Shown: positions 8,788 to 18,118, counted from the first letter of the stretch. The stretch: DNA of 64,000 nt from Pseudomonas nicosulfuronedens (GCF_005877905.1 NZ_SWDV01000013.1:124001-188000); one strand, 5' to 3'. The notes: generated by a model not told the origin, from the letters alone. Numbers and translations are program-made.

Positions 8788-9290
8788 CAGGCGACGCTCA
8801 GGGAGGCGACGAAGCCGGCACGCATATAGCGCTTCACGCTGGCCAGGGACACGCCCAGGCGCTCGGCGATCACCGGGTAGGTCAGGCCGTCCAGTTGCGA
8901 CAGCAGGAATGCCTCGCGGGCCAGCGCCGGCAGCTCGTTCAAAGCGGCATCGATGCGCTCCAGTGCCTCGAGGATCAGCTCGCGGGTTTCCGGGCCGGGC
9001 GCCAGCTCTTCGGGCAGCGCGGCGATGCTTTCCAGGTAGGCGCGCTCGATCTCCTGGCGCCGCCAGCGGTCCACCAGCAGGCCCTTGGCGATGTGGGTGA
9101 GGAGGGCGCGCGGACGCTCCCCGAGATCGTCCAGCGGTCGCCGGAGCAGGCGCAGGAAGGTGTCGTGGGCCAGGTCGGCGGCATCCCAGGCGTTGCCCAG
9201 CTTGCCGCACAGCCACTGCTGGAGCCAGCCGTTGTGCTCGTTGTAGAGGGTGTGCAGGTGCTGCGGGGAAGGGGTTTCGACGAGGGCCAC
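8787..9290 (-). CDS. FecI-type ECF sigma factor (iron starvation sigma)
   Basis: A 167-aa extracytoplasmic-function sigma factor. Region 2 includes LAHDTFLRLLRR and a -10 recognition helix ending VDRWRRQEIERAYLES. Region 4 has LNELPALAREAFLLSQLDGL followed by a helix-turn-helix ending ASVKRYMRAGF. No regulatory extension. The start codon is GTG at 9290, with no clear Shine-Dalgarno sequence. A Fur box lies 24 bases upstream, so transcription should be blocked when iron is plentiful. It would direct RNA polymerase to the receptor gene downstream. Confidence 0.92.
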   Translation of the reverse strand: MALVETPSPQHLHTLYNEHNGWLQQWLCGKLGNAWDAADLAHDTFLRLLRRPLDDLGERPRALLTHIAKGLLVDRWRRQEIERAYLESIAALPEELAPGPETRELILEALERIDAALNELPALAREAFLLSQLDGLTYPVIAERLGVSLASVKRYMRAGFVASLSVA

Positions 9291-9313
9291 GGTGCGTGCG
9301 TCAGATTTTCATT

Positions 9314-9328
9314 TGAGAATGCCTATCA
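9314..9328 (-). promoter_or_regulatory. Fur box upstream of the FecI-type sigma gene
   Basis: On the minus strand the site reads TGATAGGCATTCTCA, matching 12 of 14 defined positions of the 7-1-7 Fur consensus (TGATAATnATTATCA). It is flanked by AAAA on one side and AATGAAAA on the other. Located 24 bases before the sigma-factor start. Confidence 0.85.
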
Positions 9329-9547
9329 TTTTAGGGTTTTCCCATCTCCCAACGCAATGCCGCAGCGACGCAGTCGGTCGGACGGCGACATCCGCGACCG
9401 CGCGACACTGGAATTGCCACGAAGACGCGCTACCTTGAGCCTGTTGCGCTCAGAAATTTCTGACGCCGCTCTTCTCCCGCCGTCCCGCGCAGGCAACGGA
9501 CCCGCAGCAGCAGGCCCGGCAGTCACCCAGCAGATACGGAGCACACC

Positions 9548-11656
9548 ATGGCTCGCACCACGCCCATCGAGCTTTACCGCAATATCGGCATCGTCGCTCA
9601 CGTCGATGCCGGCAAGACCACGACGACCGAGCGCATCCTTTTCTACACCGGTGTGAACCACAAGATGGGCGAGGTGCACGACGGCGCGGCGACCATGGAC
9701 TGGATGGTGCAGGAGCAGGAGCGCGGCATCACCATCACCTCGGCGGCTACCACGGCGTTCTGGCAGGGCTCGTCCAAGCAGTACCCCAACAAGTACCGCT
9801 TCAACATCATCGACACCCCCGGTCACGTGGACTTCACCATCGAGGTGGAGCGCTCGCTGCGCGTGCTCGATGGCGCGGTGGTGGTGTTCAGCGGCGCCGA
9901 TGGCGTCGAGCCGCAGTCCGAAACGGTGTGGCGCCAGGCCAACAAGTACCACGTGCCGCGCCTGGCCTACGTCAACAAGATGGACCGCCAGGGCGCCGAC
10001 TTCCTCCGTGTGGTCGCGCAGATCAAGCAGCGCCTGGGGCATACCCCGGTGCCGATCCAGCTGGCCATCGGCTCGGAGGAAAACTTCGCCGGGCAGATCG
10101 ACCTGGTGAAGATGAAGGCCATCGTCTGGAACGATGCCGACCAGGGCACCAGCTACGCCGAGGAGCCCATCCCGGCGGAGCTGCAGGCGCTGGCGGACGA
10201 GTGGCGCGCGCACATGGTCGAGGCCGCCGCCGAAGCCAACGACGACCTGATGAACAAGTACCTCGAAGGCCAGGAACTGACCGTCGAGGAAATCAAGGCC
10301 GGTCTGCGCCAGCGCACCCTGGCCAACGAGATCGTCCCGGCGGTGCTGGGTTCCTCGTTCAAGAACAAGGGCGTGCCGCTGGTGCTCGACGCGGTGATCG
10401 ACTACCTGCCGGCGCCCACGGAAATCCCGGCGATCAACGGCACCGACCCGGACGACGAAGAGAAGCACCTGGAGCGCCACGCCGACGACAGCGAACCGTT
10501 CTCCGCGCTGGCCTTCAAGATCGCCACCGACCCCTTCGTCGGTACCCTGACCTTCGCCCGCGTCTATTCCGGCGTGCTGAGCAGCGGCGATGCGGTGCTC
10601 AACTCGGTGAAGATCAAGAAGGAGCGCGTCGGCCGGATGGTGCAGATGCACGCCAACCAGCGCGAGGAGATCAAGGAAGTGCGCGCCGGCGACATCGCCG
10701 CGCTGATCGGCATGAAGGACGTCACCACCGGCGACACCCTGTGCTCCATCGACAAGCCGATCATCCTCGAACGCATGGACTTCCCCGACCCGGTGATCTC
10801 CGTGGCCGTGGAGCCCAAGACCAAGGCCGACCAGGAGAAGATGGGCATCGCCCTGTCCAAGCTGGCCCAGGAAGACCCCTCGTTCCGCGTCAAGACCGAC
10901 GAGGAAACCGGGCAGACCATCATCTCCGGCATGGGCGAGTTGCACCTGGACATCATCGTCGACCGCATGCGCCGCGAGTTCAACGTCGAGGCCAACATCG
11001 GCAAGCCGCAGGTGGCCTACCGCGAGGCGATCCGCAAGAAGTGCGAGATCGAAGGCAAGTTCGTCCGCCAGTCCGGCGGCCGTGGCCAGTTCGGCCACTG
11101 CTGGATTCGCTTCGAGCCGGGCGACGAAGGCAAGGACGGGCTGGAGTTCGTCAACGAGGTGGTCGGCGGGGTGATCCCGCGCGAATTCATCCCGGCGATC
11201 CAGAAAGGCATCGAGGAACAGATGCAGAACGGCGTGCTCGCCGGCTACCCGCTGATCGGCCTGAAGGCCTCGGTATTCGACGGTTCCTACCACGACGTCG
11301 ACTCCAGCGAGATGGCGTTCAAGATCGCCGCCTCCATGGCCACCAAGCAGCTCTCGCAGAAGGGCGGCGCGGTGCTGCTGGAGCCGGTGATGAAGGTCGA
11401 GGTGGTGACGCCGGAGGACTACATGGGCGACGTGATGGGCGACCTCAACCGCCGGCGCGGGCTGATCCAGGGCATGGAAGATACGCCGGCCGGCAAGGTC
11501 ATCCGCGCCGAGGTCCCGCTGGGCGAGATGTTCGGCTATGCCACCGACGTGCGCTCGATGTCCCAGGGGCGGGCGAGCTATTCGATGGAGTTCACCAAGT
11601 ACGCCGAGGCGCCGGCGAACATTGCCGAGGCGATCATCAAGAAGGCCCACGGCTGA
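9548..11656 (+). CDS. fusA2: Elongation factor G, second-copy (FusA2) type
   Basis: A 702-aa translational GTPase of full family length. The G1 loop AHVDAGKT is at residues 17-24, G3 DTPGH at 89-93, and G4 NKMD follows. Domain II and the C-terminal domains IV/V are complete ([12 protein letters not shown] and [16 protein letters not shown]). It should catalyse ribosome translocation and possibly recycling. It stands alone, without rpsL, rpsG or tuf, unlike the main fusA, and it follows a ferric-siderophore receptor region. As I recall, the P. aeruginosa fusA2 gene (PA2071) has a similar setting next to a TonB receptor (PA2070). The start has ACGGAG 6 bases upstream. Why pseudomonads keep a second EF-G is not settled by this sequence. 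Confidence 0.9.
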   Translation: MARTTPIELYRNIGIVAHVDAGKTTTTERILFYTGVNHKMGEVHDGAATMDWMVQEQERGITITSAATTAFWQGSSKQYPNKYRFNIIDTPGHVDFTIEVERSLRVLDGAVVVFSGADGVEPQSETVWRQANKYHVPRLAYVNKMDRQGADFLRVVAQIKQRLGHTPVPIQLAIGSEENFAGQIDLVKMKAIVWNDADQGTSYAEEPIPAELQALADEWRAHMVEAAAEANDDLMNKYLEGQELTVEEIKAGLRQRTLANEIVPAVLGSSFKNKGVPLVLDAVIDYLPAPTEIPAINGTDPDDEEKHLERHADDSEPFSALAFKIATDPFVGTLTFARVYSGVLSSGDAVLNSVKIKKERVGRMVQMHANQREEIKEVRAGDIAALIGMKDVTTGDTLCSIDKPIILERMDFPDPVISVAVEPKTKADQEKMGIALSKLAQEDPSFRVKTDEETGQTIISGMGELHLDIIVDRMRREFNVEANIGKPQVAYREAIRKKCEIEGKFVRQSGGRGQFGHCWIRFEPGDEGKDGLEFVNEVVGGVIPREFIPAIQKGIEEQMQNGVLAGYPLIGLKASVFDGSYHDVDSSEMAFKIAASMATKQLSQKGGAVLLEPVMKVEVVTPEDYMGDVMGDLNRRRGLIQGMEDTPAGKVIRAEVPLGEMFGYATDVRSMSQGRASYSMEFTKYAEAPANIAEAIIKKAHG

Positions 11657-11671
11657 GGCTCCTTCCTGAAC

Positions 11672-11701
11672 CGACAACGGCGCCCGCGGGCGCCGTTGTC
11701 G
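11672..11701. terminator. Stem-loop terminator after fusA2
   Basis: A long near-perfect palindrome (CGACAACGGCGCC / GGCGCCGTTGTCG) begins 15 bases after the stop. The T tract is weak (GTTGG), so termination efficiency is uncertain. Confidence 0.75.
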
Positions 11702-11729
11702 TTGGTGGGCTCCGGCATGGCGGCTTTTC

Positions 11730-11804
11730 GTAGGGCGCATAGCGCGCCAGCGTTATCCGCCGCAGGGGCGCGGCGGATAACCCGTTCCGGGTTATGCGCC
11801 CTAC
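11730..11804. repeat. Palindromic intergenic repeat, family B copy 1
   Basis: Opens GTAGGGCGCATAGCGCGCCAG and closes GGGTTATGCGCCCTAC, with an inner pairing GTTATCCGCCG / CGGCGGATAAC. Other copies are at 21963 and 60448, with a half-copy at 19382. Confidence 0.88.
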
Positions 11805-11823
11805 GGTACCGGCCTTGCCATCG

Positions 11824-11904
11824 GTAGGATGGGTGGAGCTTGCGATACCCATGCTGCACGGTACGTCGCCATCGATGGGTATCGCTGCGCTCCACCCATC
11901 CTAC
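11824..11904. repeat. Palindromic intergenic repeat, family A copy 3
   Basis: Same 81-bp structure as copy 1, placed 19 bases after family B copy 1. Both lie between the convergent fusA2 and histidine kinase genes. Confidence 0.9.
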
Positions 11905-11923
11905 GAAAAGCGTCGCACCTTGT

Positions 11924-13408
11924 TTACGACGGATCCGCCACCGGCAACCCGAAGCAGAACATCGCCCCGCACGGCTCGACGTTCTCCGCCCAGATATCGC
12001 CGCGGTGCCGCGAGACGATGCTCTGGCACAGCGCCAGCCCGATGCCGTTGCCGCTCACCTTCGAGGTGAAGAAGCCGTCGAACAGCCGCTCCCTGGCCCC
12101 GGCATCGATGCCGGGGCCCTGGTCGAGCACGCACAGCCGCGCGCTGTCGCCGTCGCGAGAGGTGCGGATGCGCAGCAGGCGGCGCTCCTCGGGGAGGTTG
12201 AGCATTTCCTCGATGGCGTTGAAGGCGAGGTTGAGGATCACCTGGCCGACCAGCACCTTCTCGCAGCTCACCCACAGCGGCTCGTCGCAGCGCTCCAGCT
12301 CCACCCGCACGTTGCTTGGCTGGGCCTTGAGGCTGATGAAGTAGAGCGTCTCGCCGAGCAGTTCGTTGAGGTCGATGCGCTGTTCGGCCTGCTCCAGTTT
12401 CACCACGTATTCGCGCACGCTCTTGATGATCAGCGAGGCGTGCTCGATCTGCCGCACGGCGCTGTCCAGGCCCCAGGCGGCGGAGGCTTCGGCCTTTTGT
12501 TCGCGGTCCAGGCGGATCAGCGCGCCCTCGATGAAATTGCGCGTCGCCGCCAGCGGCTGGCTGAGTTCGTGGGCAATCGCCAGGGCCATCTCGCCCATGG
12601 CGTTGTAGCGCGCCAGGTACTCCAGCTTCTGGTCGCTCTGGCGCTGCGCCTGGGCGGCGCGGACCTGCTCGGTGACGTCGCGGAACAGCAGCAGGTGGCC
12701 GACCAGGTCGTCCTCGATCTCGATGTAGCGGCAGGTCGCGTGGTGCCAGCGCCATTCGCCGTCCAGGCGTTGCAACTGATAGCTGACGGAGTACGGCTCA
12801 CGGCTGGGCGGTTGCATCGCCAGGTGGTGTTCCAGGCGCGGGCGCGTGGCGCTGTCGCAGCGGCCGAGGAAGTTGTGCGCCATCCAGTCGTCCTGGCTGC
12901 CGCCCAGCAGCGGCAGGGCGGATTCGCTGAGGAAACGCAGCTTGCCGTCCGCATCCAGTACCGCCACGCCTTCGGCGAGGTCCTGCATGAAGGCCTTCAG
13001 ACGGCTCTCGAAACGTTGCAGGTCGCGCTCGACCTGCTTCTCCCGGGAGATATCGCGGAACTGCACCATCAGCACGTCGCGCTCTTGAAGAGGCACGCGG
13101 GTGGCAACGGCTTCGGAGAGGATTTCCACGCCCTGCTTGGAGCGGTAGCACCACTCGATGGTGCGCTGGCCAGTGCGCGCGGCGCCTTCCAGCCAGCGCA
13201 GGCCGACCGAGCGGCGGTACTGCGGGGCCTTGGCAGTCATGTCCGGTGCCTTGAGCGGCACCAGCTCTTCGAGGGTGAAGCCGAGCACGGCCAGCGCGGC
13301 GTTGTTCGCCCAGAGGATTTCCTTGGTCTGCACGTCATGGAGGATCACGCACAGCGGCATGGCCTGGAGCAGGGCGAGGAAGTCGTCGGGCTTGGGCTGG
13401 AACATCAT
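11924..13408 (-). CDS. PAS-domain sensor histidine kinase, orphan
   Basis: A 494-aa soluble kinase without membrane segments. Two PAS folds (about residues 10-125 and 135-250) precede a dimerisation domain with phospho-acceptor H280 (AIAHELSQPLAATR). The catalytic domain has the N box NLAFNAIEEM, DQGPGI and GNGIGLAL. It belongs to the FixL/NtrB-like group. No response regulator is adjacent. It is divergent from the iac genes with 209 bases between the starts, so it is a candidate sensor for IAA or a breakdown product. That link is inferred from position only. The usual iac regulator, a MarR-type IacR, is not seen in this window. Confidence 0.88.
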   Translation of the reverse strand: MMFQPKPDDFLALLQAMPLCVILHDVQTKEILWANNAALAVLGFTLEELVPLKAPDMTAKAPQYRRSVGLRWLEGAARTGQRTIEWCYRSKQGVEILSEAVATRVPLQERDVLMVQFRDISREKQVERDLQRFESRLKAFMQDLAEGVAVLDADGKLRFLSESALPLLGGSQDDWMAHNFLGRCDSATRPRLEHHLAMQPPSREPYSVSYQLQRLDGEWRWHHATCRYIEIEDDLVGHLLLFRDVTEQVRAAQAQRQSDQKLEYLARYNAMGEMALAIAHELSQPLAATRNFIEGALIRLDREQKAEASAAWGLDSAVRQIEHASLIIKSVREYVVKLEQAEQRIDLNELLGETLYFISLKAQPSNVRVELERCDEPLWVSCEKVLVGQVILNLAFNAIEEMLNLPEERRLLRIRTSRDGDSARLCVLDQGPGIDAGARERLFDGFFTSKVSGNGIGLALCQSIVSRHRGDIWAENVEPCGAMFCFGLPVADPS

Positions 13409-13510
13409 GCGGGACTCTTTGGGCAGTGCTGTCTTTATACCGCGCAGCGTAACGCGAAGGGACTGCGGAGTAACTCGGCACCGACTAGGGGATTTCTTTA
13501 GTCATGGGGC

Positions 13511-13536
13511 TGCACGCCCCAATAGTTGGGCGTGCA
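13511..13536. promoter_or_regulatory. Inverted repeat in the kinase-iacA intergenic region
   Basis: TGCACGCCC pairs with GGGCGTGCA across an 8-base centre (CAATAGTT), about 80 bases before iacA. It could be an operator or an mRNA leader hairpin. A second, shorter palindrome (GGCCCG...CGGGCC) lies just downstream. Function not known. Confidence 0.4.
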
Positions 13537-13617
13537 CGGCGGTTCATACACTGGCCCCAACGACGACCGGCCCGCATCGAACGGGCCGGCCCTACAAGAA
13601 CAACCGGAGATGACGCC

Positions 13618-14769
13618 ATGTTGCGTGCCGCCCTCGCCGAACCGCTCGATGCGGACGGCCGTGCCCTCGAATTCCAGCGCGTGCTCGACGAAGTCCGCCA
13701 ACGCCGCGACGAGTTCGACAGCCGCTCCCACGTTCCCCGCGACATGATCGAACGCTTCCGCGACGTGGGCATCTACCGCGCCGCGACCCCGCGCTGCTTC
13801 GGCGGCGACGCGCTGCCGCCGGCGCAGTTCCTGCGCCTGGTCGAACGCATCGCCGAAGCCGACGGCTCCGCCGGCTGGGTGGCCAGCTTCGGCAGTGCCA
13901 GCACCTACCTCACCGCGCTGCCGCGCCACACTCTCGCCGAGCTCTATGCCGATGGCCCGGACCTGGTGTTCGCTGGCGGCCTGTTCCCGATCCAGCCGGC
14001 CACGCAGGTGGAAGGCGGCTGGCGCGTCAGCGGCACCTGGAAGTTCGCCAGCGGCTGCAAGGGCGCTGATGTGCTCGGCGTCGGCATCGGTATCGGCGGT
14101 CCGGGCGGCAAGCCACGCACTGCGCTGCTGCGTGCCAGGGACGTGGAGATCGTCGAGAACTGGAACGTGGTCGGCCTCAAGGGCACTGGCAGCCACGACC
14201 TGAAGCTGGACAACGCCTTCGTCGCGGACGACTGGACCTTCATCCGTGGCGGCGAGTCGAACATCGACGAGCCGCTGTACCGCTACCCGACCATCGCCTA
14301 CGCCGCCCAGGTGCTCGCCGTGGTCAACCTCGGCCTGGCCCGCGCGGCGCTGGACGAGATCACCCGCATGGCGTCTTCCAGCGGCGTGACCGGCGCGCCC
14401 AAGCTGGGTGATCGGGCCTACGTACGCATCGAGATCGGCAAGGCCGAAGCCGAATTGCAGGCCGCGCGCGGCTTCTTCTATGACGCCACCGAGAGCGTCT
14501 GGGAGTCCATCCTCGCCGGCAACGCCGTGACGCCCGAGCAGGTCAGCCAGCTGCGCCTGGCCGCCGTGCACGTATCCCGTGCCGGCGCCGATGTGGTGCG
14601 CCGCGCCTACAGCCTGGCCGGCACCACGGCGATCTACCTCAACCACCCGCTGCAGCGCTACCTGCGCGACGCCATGGTGGTGACCCAGCACGCCTTCCTG
14701 AGCGATGGCATGTACGACGGTGCCGGCGCGGTGCTGCTCGATGTGCCGCCGTTCCCCGGATACATCTGA
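13618..14769 (+). CDS. iacA: IAA oxidase component IacA, acyl-CoA dehydrogenase-fold flavin monooxygenase
   Basis: A 383-aa protein of the acyl-CoA dehydrogenase fold used as a class D flavin hydroxylase (HsaA-like). Typical segments are FGGDALPPAQFLRLVERIAE, ADGSAGWVASFGSAS, GGWRVSGTWKFASGCKGADV and WNVVGLKGTGSHD. In the described iac pathway, IacA starts IAA breakdown by hydroxylating the indole ring using reduced flavin. CCGGAG lies 8 bases before the ATG. The gene leads a run (B, I, H, C, D, E) with overlaps or short gaps. The reductase that would supply reduced flavin (IacG) is not found nearby. The identification rests on the whole cluster matching iac content; the family alone would be ambiguous. 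Confidence 0.88.
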   Translation: MLRAALAEPLDADGRALEFQRVLDEVRQRRDEFDSRSHVPRDMIERFRDVGIYRAATPRCFGGDALPPAQFLRLVERIAEADGSAGWVASFGSASTYLTALPRHTLAELYADGPDLVFAGGLFPIQPATQVEGGWRVSGTWKFASGCKGADVLGVGIGIGGPGGKPRTALLRARDVEIVENWNVVGLKGTGSHDLKLDNAFVADDWTFIRGGESNIDEPLYRYPTIAYAAQVLAVVNLGLARAALDEITRMASSSGVTGAPKLGDRAYVRIEIGKAEAELQAARGFFYDATESVWESILAGNAVTPEQVSQLRLAAVHVSRAGADVVRRAYSLAGTTAIYLNHPLQRYLRDAMVVTQHAFLSDGMYDGAGAVLLDVPPFPGYI

Positions 14770-14800
14770 TTCGACCCCATAAGAACAAGGACCCAGAAAC

Positions 14801-15172
14801 ATGACTCGTCCGACCACCGAACCCTTGCGCGTATTGTTCTGCATCGGCATCGCCCAACCGTTCTTCGACCTGCCCACCGGTGAAGGCATCACCGTGTGGA
14901 AAGGCTTCTCGCAGATGATGAGCGACCTCGGCGCGCTGCCGGGCATGAACGTGCTCGGCGTGCTGGATGACGACCGCCTGATGGTCGGCCCGTCCACCAC
15001 CTCGCCCTGGACCGTCTACATCATGGCCGACGTCGATTGCCACCAGACCGTGATCGACGCCTGCAACCTGTTCCGCACCACCCCGGTGGGCGAGTACAGC
15101 CTGTGGAAGTACGCCAAGGTCGAGGCGCGCATTGGCCGTCCGCTGACCATTCCCGAAGCCGCGCGGACCTGA
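14801..15172 (+). CDS. iacB: IacB, small conserved protein of the IAA pathway
   Basis: A 123-aa cytoplasmic protein of the IacB type. Segments include LRVLFCIGIAQPFFDLP, LGVLDDDRLMVGPSTTSPWT and YIMADVDCHQTVIDACNLFR. It has an alternating strand-helix pattern suggesting a ferredoxin-like or EthD/dimeric alpha-beta barrel fold. No catalytic motif is evident and its precise role in IAA conversion is unknown; IacB occurs directly after iacA in known clusters. It starts 31 bases after iacA and ends 3 bases before the next gene. Confidence 0.85.
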   Translation: MTRPTTEPLRVLFCIGIAQPFFDLPTGEGITVWKGFSQMMSDLGALPGMNVLGVLDDDRLMVGPSTTSPWTVYIMADVDCHQTVIDACNLFRTTPVGEYSLWKYAKVEARIGRPLTIPEAART

Positions 15173-15175
15173 GCC

Positions 15176-15676
15176 ATGAGCAGCCTGAGCATGGCCGAGC
15201 TGAACCGCCGCCTGGAGACCCTCGAAGGGGAAAGCCAGGTGCGCCGGCTGATGGCCCGCTACATGGACCTCTGCGACGTGCCGCACGCGCCGGTGGCGAT
15301 GAGCGAGCTGGCCGAACTGTTCAGCGAGGATGCGGTGTGGGAGGGCATTGGCACTTCCACCGCGCAGACCTTCGGCCATCATCAGGGCCGCGAGGCCATC
15401 GCCGCGTTCGTCTTCGGCTACCTGCCGCCGTCGCCGCACTTCACGCTGAACCTGCACTTCCTCACCAGCGAGTCGATCCGCGTCGACGGTCGCACCGCGC
15501 GCGGGCAGTGGATCATGCAGCAGCTCTCGACCTATGCCGAGGGCCACACCGAGCTGTTCGGCACGCGCCTGGACATCGATTTCCGCGAGATCGACGGGCG
15601 CTGGCAGATCAGCCACTTCCGTACCCAGCGCCTGTCGCAACGCCTGCTGGGCCAAGTCGAGGAGGGCCGCGCATGA
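15176..15676 (+). CDS. iacI: IacI, SnoaL-like (NTF2-fold) protein
   Basis: A 166-aa member of the nuclear-transport-factor-2 / SnoaL-like fold. It begins with a helical segment (MSSLSMAELNRRLETLEGES), then the cone-shaped fold with DAVWEGIGTSTAQTFG and HFTLNLHFLTSESIRVDG. In iac clusters this position is taken by IacI, an accessory protein of uncertain function, possibly an isomerase or cyclase. Its stop overlaps the amidase start (ATGA at 15673-15676), so the two are translationally coupled. Confidence 0.82.
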   Translation: MSSLSMAELNRRLETLEGESQVRRLMARYMDLCDVPHAPVAMSELAELFSEDAVWEGIGTSTAQTFGHHQGREAIAAFVFGYLPPSPHFTLNLHFLTSESIRVDGRTARGQWIMQQLSTYAEGHTELFGTRLDIDFREIDGRWQISHFRTQRLSQRLLGQVEEGRA

Positions 15677-16824
15677 GCACCTTCGTCAGCGAATTCATTC
15701 TCGGTAGTGGCGACAAACGCGTCGCGGTCAAGGACAGCATCGACATCGCCGGCCACCCGACCCGTTGCGGCACCCGCGCGCTGGCCGATGCCGCGCCGGC
15801 CGAGCGCAACGCCTTCGTGGTCGACGCCGTGCTGAGCGCCGGCTGGCAGATCGTCGGCAAGACCAACCTTCACGAACTGGCCTTCGGCGTCACGGGCATC
15901 AACGACTGGACCGGTACGCCGATCAATCCGATGGCGCCGGACCGCGTGCCCGGCGGCTCGTCCAGCGGTTCCGCGTCCGCCGTGGCGGCGGGCCTGGCGG
16001 ACATTGCGCTGGGCACCGACACCGGTGGTTCGGTGCGCGTGCCGGCGGCTTGCTGTGGTATCGCCGGGCTGAAGCCGACCTTCGGCCGCGTCAGCCGCGA
16101 CGGCGTGCACCCGGCGCAGAGCAGCCTGGATTGCGTCGGCCCGTTTGCCGCCAACATGGCCGACCTGATCGCCGCCATGCAGGTTATCTGCCCCGGTTTC
16201 GGCGACGTGCAGCTGCCGGGCGAGGGTGCCCGCGTGGCCTTCCTTGAAGTGCCGTCCGCGCCGCACATCCAGGCTTGCCTGGGTGCCGCCGCCGACCGCG
16301 CTGGCTGGCGCCGTAGCCACCTGTTCCTCGGCGAGTTCGAGGCGGCCTTCCAGGCCGGGCTGGTGGTGATCAATCACGAAAACTGGGCCGCCTACGCGGC
16401 GCTGACCGGCAAGGGCCTGATCGGCGCCGACGTCGAGCAGCGCCTGCTGCTGGCCAGCCGCACTACAGACGCCGAGCGCGCCGAGGCGGAGAAGGTGCGC
16501 GAGCACTTCACCCGCGCCATCGACGCCGCGCTGGAGGATTTCGAAGTCCTGCTGCTGCCGACCATGCCCGACCTGCCGCCGCTGCTCAGCGATGCGCGCA
16601 ACGGCAAGTCGGTGGCCGGCATGACGCCTCTGGTGCGGCCTTTCAACCTCAGCGGACACCCGGCGCTGACCGTGCCGGTGGACCTGGATTGCGGCGGGCT
16701 GAAAGTCGGCCTGCAGATCGTCGGCCGCAAGGGCGACGACGAACGCGTCTGCGCCTTCGGCGCGCAACTCGAACACAGCCTGGCCGCCACGCGGCCTGCG
16801 CCAAAACATAAGAAATCGGCATGA
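15673..16824 (+). CDS. iacH: Amidase IacH
   Basis: A 383-aa amidase-signature hydrolase. The Ser-cisSer-Lys triad is supplied by K19 (VAVKDSIDIAG), the GGSSSGSA loop and DTGGSVRVPAA. It probably hydrolyses an amide. In the IAA context indole-3-acetamide or a conjugate is a natural guess, but IacH has not been shown to be essential in the core conversion. It is somewhat shorter than typical 450-500 aa amidases of this family, the shortening lying in the C-terminal half. Here it sits between iacI and iacC. As I recall, the P. putida 1290 cluster has iacH at its front, so the order is rearranged. Confidence 0.85.
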   Translation: MSTFVSEFILGSGDKRVAVKDSIDIAGHPTRCGTRALADAAPAERNAFVVDAVLSAGWQIVGKTNLHELAFGVTGINDWTGTPINPMAPDRVPGGSSSGSASAVAAGLADIALGTDTGGSVRVPAACCGIAGLKPTFGRVSRDGVHPAQSSLDCVGPFAANMADLIAAMQVICPGFGDVQLPGEGARVAFLEVPSAPHIQACLGAAADRAGWRRSHLFLGEFEAAFQAGLVVINHENWAAYAALTGKGLIGADVEQRLLLASRTTDAERAEAEKVREHFTRAIDAALEDFEVLLLPTMPDLPPLLSDARNGKSVAGMTPLVRPFNLSGHPALTVPVDLDCGGLKVGLQIVGRKGDDERVCAFGAQLEHSLAATRPAPKHKKSA

Positions 16825-16834
16825 GGAGATGGGC

Positions 16835-18118
16835 ATGAGCGCTCACGAATACCGGCTGATCGCCCGGTCGCGCAGCGTCGAAGAGCTGGTCGGCGACGAC
16901 CGCGTCGATGTTTCGCTGTACAACGACCCGCAGCTGTTCGAAGCGGAGATGGACAAGATCTTCTACCGCACCTGGGTGTGGGTCGCCCACGAAAGCGAAG
17001 TGCGCAACGCCGGTGACTTCAAGACCACTAGCGTCGGCCGCCGCCCAGTGATCGTGGTGCGCGACAAGAAGGGCAACATCAACGTCCTGGAAAACCGCTG
17101 CCGCCACCGTGGCGCCACCGTCTGCGAAAAGCACAAGGGCAACGCCACCGGTTTCACCTGCCCGTACCACAGCTGGTCCTACGCGCTGGACGGCAAGCTG
17201 CGCGCGCTGCCGTACCCGGATGGCTACGAGGACATCCTCGACAAGTCCGAATTGCCGTTGACCAGCCTGCGCGTGGAAAGCTACGCCGGCATGGTGTTCG
17301 CCACCTACAACGACGAGATCGAGCCGCTGGAAGACTTCCTCGGCGGGGCGAAGCACTGGATGGACCTGTTCATGAGGCAGGGCGCCGGCTACCCGATCAA
17401 GACCCAGGGCGAACACAAGTTCACCTTCCGCGGCAACTGGAAGATCCAGCTGGAAAACACCACCGACGGCTACCACTTCCCCATCGTGCACAAGTCGTTC
17501 ATGTCCTCGGTGGATGAAGAGACCGAGGAGATGCTCTCGTTCATGAGCGACGAGCAGGCGGTCACCCACGCCTTGGGCAACGGCCACAGCGTGATGGTGA
17601 TGGTTCCCGAGCACGTCGACCTCGACCACGACGACGGCACCGAGCAGCTGCAGGAGCGCTTCGCCCACGTCACCGAGGAACTGTCGAAGACCATGCAGCC
17701 GGAACAGGTGCGCCGCATCGTTCGCTCGCTGCATGGTGCCGGCTTCAACCTCAACCTGTTCCCCAACGTGGCCATGTCGATGTCGTTCTTCCGCGTGCTG
17801 CGGCCGATCTCCGTCACCGAGACTGAGATTCGCCACGTCGCCCTGGGCATGGACGGCGGCCCGGAAATCGCCAACCGCGAGCGCATGCGCATCCACGAGC
17901 ACTTCCAGGGCCCGTTCGGCTTCGGCAGCCCGGATGACGCCGAGGCCTGGGACCGTGTGCAGCGTGGCTCCTATGCCGGCGTCGACGCGCCGATCCTGGT
18001 CAATCGTGGCCTGAACCGCGAAGTGGTTGCCGAGAACGGCGACAAGGTCTCCCACGCCACCGACGAGGGCGGCATGCGCGAGGCGTACCAGATGTGGAAA
18101 AGGATGATGAGCCAATGA
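16835..18118 (+). CDS. iacC: Rieske dioxygenase large subunit IacC
   Basis: A 427-aa alpha subunit of a ring-hydroxylating oxygenase. The Rieske 2Fe-2S ligands are C89, H91, C109 and H112 (CRHRGATVCEKH...TCPYHSW). The mononuclear iron ligands include H214 and H219 in NTTDGYHFPIVH, with D211 as the electron bridge. Together with IacD it is thought to act late in the route from IAA to catechol. ATG 16835 is preferred over ATG 16829 because GAGGAG at 16823-16828 would directly abut the earlier codon but sits 6 bases before the later one. The stop overlaps the iacD start (ATGA). Confidence 0.92.
   Translation: MSAHEYRLIARSRSVEELVGDDRVDVSLYNDPQLFEAEMDKIFYRTWVWVAHESEVRNAGDFKTTSVGRRPVIVVRDKKGNINVLENRCRHRGATVCEKHKGNATGFTCPYHSWSYALDGKLRALPYPDGYEDILDKSELPLTSLRVESYAGMVFATYNDEIEPLEDFLGGAKHWMDLFMRQGAGYPIKTQGEHKFTFRGNWKIQLENTTDGYHFPIVHKSFMSSVDEETEEMLSFMSDEQAVTHALGNGHSVMVMVPEHVDLDHDDGTEQLQERFAHVTEELSKTMQPEQVRRIVRSLHGAGFNLNLFPNVAMSMSFFRVLRPISVTETEIRHVALGMDGGPEIANRERMRIHEHFQGPFGFGSPDDAEAWDRVQRGSYAGVDAPILVNRGLNREVVAENGDKVSHATDEGGMREAYQMWKRMMSQ

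Noticed and set aside
9326-11740. An 804-codon open frame on the minus strand opposite the EF-G gene
   Set aside because: It mirrors the codon-position bias of a high-GC gene. The plus-strand product is a full EF-G with every motif, while the minus-strand translation is Val/His/Leu/Arg-rich and resembles no protein.
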